A stretch of 38,629 nucleotides of DNA from NCBI GenBank assembly GCA_020050835.1, contig JAGVKB010000022.1, positions 1 through 38,629 on the forward strand, given 5' to 3'. The stretch is from Candidatus Obscuribacterales bacterium (GTDB lineage: Bacteria; Cyanobacteriota; Vampirovibrionia; Obscuribacterales; Obscuribacteraceae). Below the pieces are notes generated by a model. The model was not told the origin of the DNA. It searched no databases and worked only from the letters and a program-made list of their open reading frames with translations. Both the position numbers and the translations under genes were made by a program. Shown piece by piece: positions 16,601-28,600 of the stretch. Every line of letters starts with the position of its first letter. Within the stretch, counting starts at the first letter, position 1.

Positions 16601-19600
16601 GAAGCCAACATCGCTCTGGGGGAAAATGGTACGGTCAAGATCAGTCACAAAAATGGAACAGAAGAGACTCTTGAAAGCAGCGGTCGCTCAGTGGTGCGTC
16701 GCAATGGAGCTCCAGTCTCAATCACCGAAGCCAACGGCAACAAATGGAATGTCGAGCCGGCGGCAATCGCCGGACAGTTCAGATTTACACTCGAGGGGCA
16801 AACCAGATTTGCACCAGTCACAAGCATGCTCGAGGGCATGAAACTCAATCCGGACGGATCGATCAGCTTCAAGCTGACGGAGAGAGGCGTGCAGCTGGAA
16901 GGAAGATACGAAGGCGGATCTTATGTACTGCGCGATGTTCAACACAATCGGCTCTGGCGAACCACCGACGCCGGCGGGCAGGTCAAAGAATATACATGGG
17001 ACAGGCAGAATCCCAATCGTCTGGTCAAAGTGGAGCGCGTTACTGCCGATGCGGCCGGACGGGCAGTGAGAGTAGTCACTGATGAGGTTGATGGCCAGGG
17101 GCAGCTGCGCGCGGTCAGAAACTCGCAGGTGCAAGATGCTGCAAGCCGCTATGGTGGTCGATCTTCATATGACAACGACGGGCGCGGAACCTACTCGGTG
17201 CAGGGCAGATATGCGACCGATCTTGGACAGGGCACCGTCGATGGTACTTTGCACCGGCGGCTCGATGGAGTCGAGATCATCACCAGACGAGCCACAAATG
17301 CTCAGGGTAGACCGATTGAGGAATTTGTGCAGGCGAAGGTAACCCATGGCGAAAACTCATACTCGATTATCGACAGAAACCAGATTGAAAGAATTCGTGT
17401 CAACGCCGATCGCTCGCAAATAAGGCGTGATGAAAGAGGGCGACTGTGTCGTGAGTCTTCCACGCGAGGTAGCACCATCAGTGATGCTGATGCCATTGCT
17501 CTCAATGCAGCGTTCAGGCAAGCCGGAGTAACCGGCAATGCCCAGCTTCTGGAGTCCACCGGCCAAGCGTTGCAGCAAGGCTTGACCGGTCCGAACCAGC
17601 CCGGCGTGGAGCGAATACTGGCACGAGAAGACCTTGCTCAATCAAGGATGAACCTTTCCAATAGCGACAGTCCGTTGGAGTCAAGGATACTGGCAGCTAC
17701 GGCAATCGTTTTGAACCGGCATGCCACTGATGAAGAGCGTGCCGACGCCATCCGCACACTTCAGTCAATCGCGCGGGCTCAATTGGAGGCGGTAGCGCGT
17801 CAAGAACGCCCCAGTGTAGATGCGCAACTATCCACTGCAATCAAAAATCTGGAGGCGTTCAATCTCGCCATCGAGCTGAGCAGAGCAGGCCCGCTGATGC
17901 GCGGGCAGCAAGTATCTCTCGAGCTCATCGGTCTGAGCAACATTCCTGCTGTCGGTGGATTGGGCTTGACTGGCTTGGGACAGGTGGGTGCGCAGCTTGC
18001 AGCCAGCCGTACGCGCCCCGAGCAAACCATGGCTGAAGCTTTTGCTCGCTTGAACCAATTGGCGTTAGAAAGTCCACCAAGTGTCGTCGCCAAAGAGTTA
18101 ATCGATTCAATTCGCCGAGGCGATCCCAACAATGTATTGCGCGGACTGAGTTCGTCGGATCAACAGCAGCAAGCACTGGCAGCGGCTCGGCTTGCCGTGC
18201 TGACCAGGCAGGCATTCGAGAGCGTATCGAATCCCCAGCGAGTGCAGCTCATCATTCAGAATATAGGCTTTCCACCATCGGTAAGCGAGCTTGCGAGAAT
18301 CGAGCTTGCATTGCGGCGAGAATTAGGGCAAGGAAACAATGCTGCGACCGAATGGTCATCCTGGTCCCAGGCTGCGAGATCGCTAGCAAACCTGTCTGCC
18401 ATTACCGGAGCGGACGCCAATGCTCTAGCTCGAGCGAGACAGCAAGTCGAGATGTTGGCGCAATCCGCAATCGGTAATCCGTATGCCCGGGCCGCGCTGA
18501 GCGCGATTGTTTTGTCTGCCGCCAGCCCGGACGTATTACCGGTTGCAACAGCGGAGTTTAATCGATTACAGACAATCCAAAATGGAAACAACCGAGAGCG
18601 AGTGGTTGGTGTTCCCAGCCTGCAAGGACTAGCCAGCCAGGATGCAAGCAATATTCGCAATTTAGCAGCGCAATATTTGGGACAAGTGGTGGCGCAGGAC
18701 GGCGGAAGAATCAACCCGGCTGAAACACACGCTCTGGTAACTGCTCTGCGAGCTGCCGAGCAGACTGGAGACAGGGCGACGGCCAATCAGGCAATTGAGA
18801 CGCTGCTTTTGGGCTTATCCGGACCGAATAAGGACTCTGTGGCGGAGGCAATGAGAGCGGCACAACTCCAGTTTCCCAGACCGTCAGAAAATCTCAGCCA
18901 GCGATCCAGCCCTGAAGGGCTTTTGAGAGCAGAGTTTGCGTTTCGCTTGCAAGCCATCAACGGTGATCAGGCAGCATTTGAATCTGCCAATTGGGCCTCA
19001 GCGGCGCGCGGGTTGAGCAAGCTTCAATTGATTCAACCCGGAGATAACAATGCCGCGCAATCTGTGCAAAGAGTTATGGCACGAATATTTGCTGAAGATA
19101 GAGCTGGCAGTGCGTACGCGCGGGCCGCTATCAACTCAATTCTAGCGGCCGGAGATAGCCGTGCTACTGCGGCTCTAAACAATTTGCAAAACGAGGGAAG
19201 CGGTGACAGGCGGATTGAAGTTCCGTCACTGAGCAACCTCAATCCGCAGCTTCTAGGTCAAATGCAGTTGGCGGCTCTTCTGCTCATCCGAGAAAGACAG
19301 ACTACAGGCGCAAACCAGTATAGCCAGTCTGATCAGATCGCAATGGCGGCTTCGCTGTCCAATCAGTCCGTAAGAGATTTGATTTCGTCGGGATTGCGTT
19401 CGAATTCTCCTTGCGAACGGCAGTTTTCTCTGGCGGTCTTGTCTGCTGGATCGAGCCATCTGACAGCTGAGCAGATTGTGGAAATGCGATGGCACCGGTC
19501 GCCGGATGCGGCTCGTATTTTGAATCAACTTCCAGATGAAACGAAACAGCAACTCAGGCAAGACCTAGCAGGCAGACTGCAGGCGACTGGCGAAGGCGCA

Positions 19601-22600
19601 TTGACCGGACGTCAGCGAGAAAATGCGATCGAGTCCTTGATTGTCCTTGGGGGCTGGTCGCTTCTGACCAGTCAGGCAAATGCCATGGGTCTGCAAGTTT
19701 CCGGCCGCACAATTGAGGATTTACGCGAATGCACTAAATATCATCTCACCGGCGATGGTGACACCAGAGCAGTGCGGCACCTCGAGCGGGCCGACCAAAC
19801 ACAGGTCTGGTATCGCTGGCATGAAACCGGAGAGTTCGCCGGTCGTGAGCAGAAGGATCGAAATGGCTTGCTGACTTCATTCGACGCTCAGGGAAGAGTG
19901 GTTCGTGTCGACTATGGAAATGGTCACTGGCGGAATTTCGAGCGGGACGAACTGGGGAATTTGAGGCGTATTGCCGATAGTTTCGGCAATTTACTAACTT
20001 CCACCGATGGACGAATCTTCAGGACACATCCTGCAAACGAGATCTTTACCGGTGCGGTCGAGATTGACGATGACGGCAAGTTCAGGATTGGGACGGGCGA
20101 AGGAGAGAGTGTGCAGTTCAACGCCGGGGCAACGCGCTCTTTGATCAATCAGAGAGGGTCGCTTGCGGTCGGACCGGCCGGCTCTCAGGTGCTGCGAGAT
20201 CTGCAGGGAAATATCCATGCGACGGTAGATGGAAGAGGCATTGAGAGAAGATTTTCGAGAGATACGAGCGGACAACTCAATACAATTGAAGTTAGATATC
20301 CGGACGGACGCAGAGAACAGATTACGAGCGGTTTCACCGTCGATGACGAAGGCAATGTCACAGTCACCGCTCAAGACTGCTCCAGCCGTACCTTCAAGTT
20401 AGACGGCTCGCTAGTGGAACGAGACACGAATAACAATGTCACGCGCGTCCTGGACAAGCATAACCGAGTGACTTTGATCGAGCGCGATCAGCAAACGGGG
20501 GCGGTCGCTAAAATCATTTATCCCGACGGGTCCACATGGACATGGGATAAGCAAAGGGATGTGTGGGTGATCAATAACGGCACGTCGTCGGTTGTGCTGC
20601 GCGGCTCAATCACTGTTGCAAGCGACGGAACTATACGCAGAAGCTCCGCTGAAGGAAGCACAACCAAACTCACCGACGGCTGGGAGGAGCTTCGTGACGG
20701 CAGCGGCAGTATTACCGGTTGCCAGGCTGTCAATCAGTTTGGTGCCACCATCAAAAAGGACGAACGCGGTCGAATAACTGAAATCAATTATGCCAACAAC
20801 ACCAAATATGAATTCAGATATGACAGCCAGACAGGATTGCTGGCTTCCGTCCTTCACCCGTTTGGTGTCACGTGGATTCCGTCCGAGCGAAACGGGCAAA
20901 CGGTCTGGGTTAGACAGGGCAGCAGTCCGCCGGTGACCTGGACCGGCAATATTCAACCCTCAGCCGATGGCTCGGTAATGTGGAGTTCGACTGATCCAAC
21001 ACTGCGGCATCAGTACACTTATCTGCACCAGGGCGACGGCTCATATCAGAGAGCTAAAGACGGTCAGGTTGTTGAGCGCAGAACCCGGAGCGGCGAAACT
21101 GTAGAGTACCGATTTGATGCCCAAAGGAATCAAACAGAGTCAGTTCGAAGACTTGGCTCCAACTATTCAACACAAGACTCGCAAGGACTTGTGAGAGATC
21201 TTGTCATTGACGGTGTGCGCCGGCAATTCGAGTGGAGGCGCAATGGTGATGGCTCGGCCACTATCAATCAAATGACTGTCACCAGACAGGTCGGAGGTAG
21301 GGAAGTCAAAGAAAATTGGCGCTTGCTTGAAGGTTCCTCTAATCGATGGCAGCGATACGATCTAGACAATAACAAAGTCGGACCGATCTGGATTGGTCAG
21401 ATAACTATTTCGGAAGGCAATTATCGTGAGATCGAACCGGTGGCAAGCCAAGCGGTCCGTACTGAGCCTTCCTTTAAGGTGACAGACTTCCGCCTGGACG
21501 GACATACCGCTATTAGAGAGAATGGCTCGACCAGAATTCTGGATGGCAGGGGACGTGTGGTTGAGACTAGGTTCATTCACAATGGCGGCGCCGAAGCGGT
21601 GCGTCGCTATGAGTACAAAGAAAGCGGCTATTTCGCCACACACCCTTGGCGGATTACAGGTTTAGACGGCCGGGTCTGGACCGCCGAGAGTCCGACAAAC
21701 TGGACAAGCAACACTGGCCATACCTGGAGCGGAGTTGTGTGGGTTAGCTCGGAAGGGGTTGCGCATGAGATTTCCAGCTCGGGTCTTGCTCGAACAATCG
21801 GAAGAAATGGAGAAGGTCTGAACGATTGGAGGACTGGTAGACTCGTTCAATCGTTCCAGACTATAAGCAATCCAGTGGATCCCAATTCTTACAGAAGACT
21901 TTGGGGATGGCTCTCAACCGACCCACACACTTGGAACAGCCCTTCCTTCGAAAACTTGAAAACAGTGCTTGCGGACTTGAATGAAGCCGAGACGCAGATC
22001 ATAAAAGGTCTATTCGAAAGGCAGTTTGGCGAACCGCTGACAGCCGCAATCAGGCGAGTGTATACCAATCCGTTGCAGCAAGAGGAGCTGCTCATGCTGG
22101 TCGGTCGCCGGGATAGAGTCGGTGGTGGCAGAGGGACAGATGAAGCCGGAGTGTTGCATCTCAATTTACAACGACTAAGTCGACTTGGTGTCACCGGCCA
22201 AGTAACTTGGTCCGTCCGAGAGCCTCTGCCAAACACCTCAGCCGCTAACGACAGCAGGGAGATCCGCGATACGCTGACTCAAATCAGGCTGCAAGTCAGC
22301 GGGCTGAGTCCAGTTCTACTTGCCGAACTTAGAACGCAATGGAAGGAACGATATGGAACCGAGCTACTAAACGATCTGTTGGCGTGCAGGCATGTGGCAG
22401 AATCCGCCTATGATGCCGGATTTTTGCGCATTCATTTAAGCGGCTCGGATGAGGCCGGACCCAACCAGGATGGTATGGTCAAACTCATGGTCGATGCGGC
22501 CAAAGAGGGAAACACTTTGTTGTTTGCCGAAGCCTGTCGGATGGCAACTCAAGCAGCCCGTCTTGAGGCGCAGAATAAGTTTTTGACCAATGATGTGCTG

Positions 22601-25600
22601 CCCAGGCACTTTTCAGGAGATGATTTGAGGGCAGCTCAGGAGTTGCTCCGTGATGGGCGATTGAGTGTGCAAACGCAGGTTCTCAATTCAAGTCGGTGGT
22701 TCCGAACTAACGATGAGCAGTCAATCAATAGAGCGCTTAGTGAGCTGACGCATATAGATCATTTGCTGTTCAGACGAGGCGAAGAAATCAGTCGCAACAT
22801 AAATGCACCAGGCAGAAGCTCTGCAGGGGGTGAGTCAAGCACTCCTGTCAAAGAGCCAGTCAGTGGTGGAGAGAATGATATGAGAGCCCTTCAATATTAC
22901 AACTCCTGGATGGAGATTATCAATAGTGTTAGCGCTTCTGGCTGGTTGCCGGGCAGCAGTCGAGAGGCTAACATCGATAAACTGAGGGGCGGCACGCTCG
23001 CCGGCGAGATGTACAGGCAAGGCTCGTGGGCAGCTCAACACCTAGGCGTCTCAGCATCGGTAAATTCTCCTCAGCAGATTACTGCAACTATTCAAGGCAT
23101 GGGGCGCAATCTGTTCGACCAGTTTGTCGAAGGCGGCCGTGCTGGTTGGACGACCGTCAACGAGGCGATTAGCTCCAGGCTCCCAGCCGATAGACGTGAT
23201 CTTGCCGTTGGTCAATTGAATCTGATTCTACAAGGCGCCGGCCGTGTAATAGATGATCTGGAAAGCCAGTTAAGGCAATCAAATGCCATCCCAAATCAAG
23301 ACGGAAGCATACTGACTGTGGGTTCACTCGACCTTTCCGAGCGAACTCTCAATAGCATGCGGGCGAGTCCATCTTTCAGAGTTATGTCAGATCAACAGTT
23401 GCGCGATATATTGAGCGGTTACCGTGAGTACAGGAGGCTACTGGCAGTACAGAATCAATTTGATCGCTATTCGCAAGAGCAAGCTTTGAATAGCGATAGA
23501 AGGCGACAGCTGGAGGTCTTTCGCCAGTACTTGTACGATGTCGTGAGAGCTGAGGCGAGGCCTTCTATATTTGAGTTGATTCGTCCTCAGGCTGGAGACG
23601 CCGGCAATCCGAATAATGTCAGATATGTTTTGGAAGCACTGCGGTCGATGCGTCAGACGGAGCAAGCTCAGTTTAGAGACAACGCTATGATTGCGGTTGC
23701 CGGCGTAGTTTACAACAAGGATGGCACCAGTCAACCAGCGCGCCGCGGATTTGCCGATGAGTTGGGCGACAGATTGCGTGAGCGATTGAGCGGTAACTCG
23801 AGCGCGCTTGCGGCAGCCGAACGCTTCCTTGAGCAGATTCGAAGGGGTGGAGTGCAAAATCCGAGTGAGCGCAGAGAAAGTTTAATAGCAGAGCTCGGGT
23901 CGGCGCTTGGGACTACCAGCTCTCACTTCATTGCAGTAAGGAATGTGATCAACGAAATTTCAGTTGACACAGCCTTAAATTCTGAACAGTTCATGGCTGA
24001 AGCAGGCAGGCGCATGGGCGAGCGCAATGAGCACTTTCGAGCAGCGGAAGATGCTCTCAGGATCGAACGGAAGCGAGTAGAGCTTATCGATCGGATTTAT
24101 CTAGCAGCTTCTGAGACAGGCGTAGATAGTTCAGTATCTCAGTCTAATGAGAGATTCCGTGGGCGAACAGTACCGCAGCAATCCGGTGTCGAATCAACCA
24201 TGCAACAGCAGCAACTTGCTGCAAGACAACAGGCAATTCTGAGTGTGATACTTCCTGCGCTGGCTGATCCTGAGTTGCGGGCTAAGTTGCAATCAAGCCA
24301 GCAGTTCAAAGAAGCAGTAGACAGGACACTTGACCCTCTTGCTTGGGGTCAATTGGTCCAACCAATTCTGTCCGGTACTTTGTCCGCAGACAGTATTTTC
24401 GGAATGTTATCAAGGCAAAGGCACGAAAACCTCGCTGCGAGTGGGGACAGCTTTATCCATACGGTCCTTGCGCTGAACGCAGATAACTTGAAATTACTCA
24501 ACAATAGTTCTAAGGACAGAAAAAGAATTCTCGGAGTCTTCTCCGCCGGAGGCACAGCCGATGCCGTTCTCAATTGGACCGCTAGCGGTGTCAGTGAACG
24601 TGCGGAAGTCCAGAAAGTATTGGAGAAAATTCTTACTCAGAACAGAGCTACCGATGCCGATAGAGTACGGCTTTTCACGCTTGGAATTGGCGTGTCCAAA
24701 GAAGATGTAAAAAGAATTCTGACAGAGTTGAGCCCTGACCAGAGGCGGGTTGTTCAAGATCAATATGCAAGTAGCTATGGAAGAAATCTGGCTGAAGATC
24801 TGAGAGCCAAGTGGGGTTCGGACATTGCCACGCTTGTGCCGCTGCTTCGCACGGACAGACCATCGGCGCGGCAAGTTCTGCTCGAAGCAGCTCAGCAAAC
24901 CACTGGCAGTTTGAGCCCGGACTCTCCGACGATTGGAGTAGCAGCTTACCATTATGTGCTGCAAGATTTATACGCTTTGCATGGACAGATTCGGCAGGCT
25001 AACTCAGAAGGACGCAGCCTTTCTCCCCAACAGTTGACTCAGCTTGAGCGGCAATGGATCGAGTCGATCGGTTCTTATCGAGAGGCAAAGAAAGAATTTG
25101 GCGAACTTCTAGCCAACACGACAATAACAGTTGCTTCGTTAGCTGCCGCCCCATTCACTGGAGGGCTATCGCTCAAAGGATTAGCGATGGTATTTGCTGT
25201 TGGTGGAATGGCTCGTGTCGGAATCAGATCCGGCATAGAAGGTGGTGATTTCGACTCGTCTGCACGAAATGTGCTGGGCACTTATCTGGGTGGCGGAGTG
25301 TCAGCTGTCACCAACTTTATAAATCCGGCTCGTATTCCCGGTCTTAATTTATTTATGCAAAGCGCGGCTAGAGAAGCTGCTGAGCAGACGGCGAGATTAG
25401 GTGCTCAGGGAGCAATCAGAGCGCTGAATCGAGAAGGTTTGCTGCTGACGGGCGCACAGGCTGAGCAAGTACTGCAACAACGGATTAACGGGTTGCTGAC
25501 CAGGATGATGCAAGCCGGACAAACGGAATTGCCGGAGGGCGCTATGGCTGCCTTCGTCAGGCAATTGTCTGTTGACGGCATCGTGTCTGCTAACGTTAGC

Positions 25601-28600
25601 GCTAACGCTTTGGCTCGCGTGGCTAACTTAGTCGGCACAGAGATACAGAGTGCGGTCGGGCAGGTCAGTCTTTCTATGGCTAGCCGCATTCAGCAAGCAT
25701 CGGTAGATCTGCTCTCCAACGCTACTATAGGCGGCTTCGCATCGGCAGCAGGTGCCGTGACTGAGGACATTACTCGAGGAGAGTTTTCTTCCCAGCGTTA
25801 TGTAAATGCCTTCTTTCAAGGTGCCGGTGGTGGCATGCTTGAGTTCGGTTTCTCCAGAATGGGCAGTGGTTTGTTCAATTCGACGATAGGAGGCAGAATT
25901 GCCTCAGCCAGAGCGCAAGCGTTAGCTCGATCTCAAGTATCTATGCTGGCCGGTCGGACTGGCAGTCACATTGAATCCGCCTTCGATCTTGTCAATAATT
26001 TACAAGAGGAAATTCTTCCTGAGTTATTGACAGGACTCGTATCAGGGGAGGGTGTAGATGGGCTTGGTTCGATGAGTTCTCAAATTACTTCAGGGATGGT
26101 CCTAGGTAGCTTGGGAAGACGTTTTGCTACACGTTCTAGAATTCATGGCGATTCGCCCCAGAGTTCTTCGCCAGCCCAACGTGGTGTGGGTTCTGACCGC
26201 AGTGGAGGGTCGTCCGAAGCGCTGACGGCGACGTCGAGTGAGTCTGTGGTCGGTAGCGACAGCGCGGCTCCGGTAGGCGTCATTACGCCCGTACTCTCAG
26301 GAAGCACTGTGCCAGCAAGCGCTGTTCCATCATTAATCGAGAGTGGTGACGTTGGCGCAGTGGTGCCAGGTGACTCCTCTCGGCCAGTCATTACGGATGC
26401 CGGTGACACAGTTGTATTCCCGTCCGCAGTATCGCCAGTGGTGCTGCAATCAGGTCAGCACCCTGGAGCGGTGGTGGCAGAGCCGGATGTCTTGACGGGA
26501 GATGCGAGTGATTATGTAACTTCGCTACCTGCGCCGGAAACCAGCACCACCACGCCTCCGGTACCGACCACCAATACCATTTCGGGAGCGCATCAGCCAA
26601 CAGCGCATACGTCGACTGCGCAAGGTCATACCACCGACAGTGCGCCCGCTGGTCATCAACCTGCTGAGGCACATATAGTACATCCAGCGACTACTACGCA
26701 GAATGTGTCACCGGTGTCCAACACAGTTCCGTCTCCTCCGCAGCATGCTGTTGCGCCGCCTCCGCAGCGAGAATTCTTAAGCTCGCTTGCTCCCGATGCC
26801 GTTTCTACGAGTCATAATGCGCCTAATCCAGTGCATCCTGTTGGTCCACTAACATCACCGGTACAGACTGACAACGTCGGACCGGTGGAATCGTACGCGC
26901 AAGCTGGACCGGCGCTCAGACCAGGCGAGGTATTGCCACCAGCGCCCCAACCGTCTGTTGCTGCACCAAGCGGGCAGTTCGGTTGGGGGCTGCAAGAGCT
27001 CGAGAAAGAGTGTGTGAATTTGATTCAGCAAAGGAGAGAACTTCAGGCAAATGCAGGCTCAGAAAATAGCAGAGAATTGGAGTACCTTAACAACGAAATC
27101 AGGCAAAATCTCGAGCAGCGCCGCGCAATCGTCTTGGGACAGATCAATCAAGTCTATGATCCTATGCGTGGCGACATAACCAGGCATGAGGAAGTTCGTG
27201 ACGCTGCTAGTATGCAGATGCCGTTTTTGCAAAGAGATTTATTGCGTGATGACAATAGTTCAGCGGAGAATCAACAACTCAAGGCTGAATTAGAGCAACA
27301 TCAGTGGCAGAAGGAGCAGGCGGAGCGCGAGCTTACGGCTGTTGCACAGACCATGAGAGCCTCTGGCGCTGAAAGAGAGTTGCTCGGGTTGCAAGGCGAA
27401 CTGCGAGTACTGGATATCGCTCTTGCCGCAGAGGATGGTCGTATAGCAGCCACTGTCGAGGCTGGATACTTAGGCGCCGATCCGGTGACTGGCCATCTTT
27501 CAATTAATGCACCGGGTGCAGCCGGACCCTACAGATTCCAGGATTCGCGCTGGGGGCTGGTCGACGGCCTTGCCTTTCGAGTGGCCGGACCGGTTCAAAG
27601 CGCGGACATGCTGGAGGTTGTTTATGCGATTGGGCGGCCGCCCGATGATTCGCATATATCATTGCTTCTAGATGGCAGTCCGGATGCGCAACCCGGTGGT
27701 CGCAACATGGTTACTGGAGAAGTCTCGATTGCCACAGTGCGCCCGCCAGGGGAGCTTCTGTATCACGAAGCGGCTCTGCGCCATACCACAAACCATGAAG
27801 TCTTTGGTCACGCCGGGCAGTTCGACTATTTCGACAGGCTTCCAGAAAGTATCCGGCAAGTTGTTTGTGAAGCCTATCAAACCTGGCTTGATGATCCAGT
27901 AACACGTTGGAATATAGGGATTGGCAGCGTTGATCATCACGCCACTGCCTACCTGGAGCGCTTAAGCAGCAGGGACTATGTTGACCCTAGAAAGAGCTTG
28001 CTCGCTTATTTCGCTTGTTTCCCTGAGGTGTTTGCCGAGCTCGGAGCCGTTTACCGGTACTCTACTACGCCTGAGGGACGCGGACTCTCCTATGCTGAGC
28101 TGATTGAAAGGACTACTGCCAATTCACCGCTTGGGAGCGATCGAGCTAGTGTGCTGCGCAATGCCAGGCCAATCTATGACGCTCTGAGGGAGCAAGTCTT
28201 TGTACCATACGACAGGGGTGACTGGAGTGCTCGCCAGCCAGGACCGCGAATTGTAATGCTCGTTGACTCGTCGCGGCAATTCTCTCCGGATAAACGAGGC
28301 ATAGATCTGCATCCAAAGATACACGAAAAAATTGAGATCACGGTGCAGGGAACACCACCGGGAGTGATGTTCTACCGAGATGGAAAGGGTAATGTCTATC
28401 AACAAGCACAAGCTGGTGCTGCGCTGGTGCTCGACCATCGCCTGAAGCTCCGTGTGTATCATGAAGGCAAGTTTGTTGTTCCGTCTACTGTTCGTGCGGC
28501 AGGAGATGCATTGTCGAGGCGGTTTGATGCTTCCGCTCAAGTAGCTGGTGTGCAGCATGCTCAAGCAGTCCCAGTCAGCCAGCTGTCCACGCCAAGTAGT

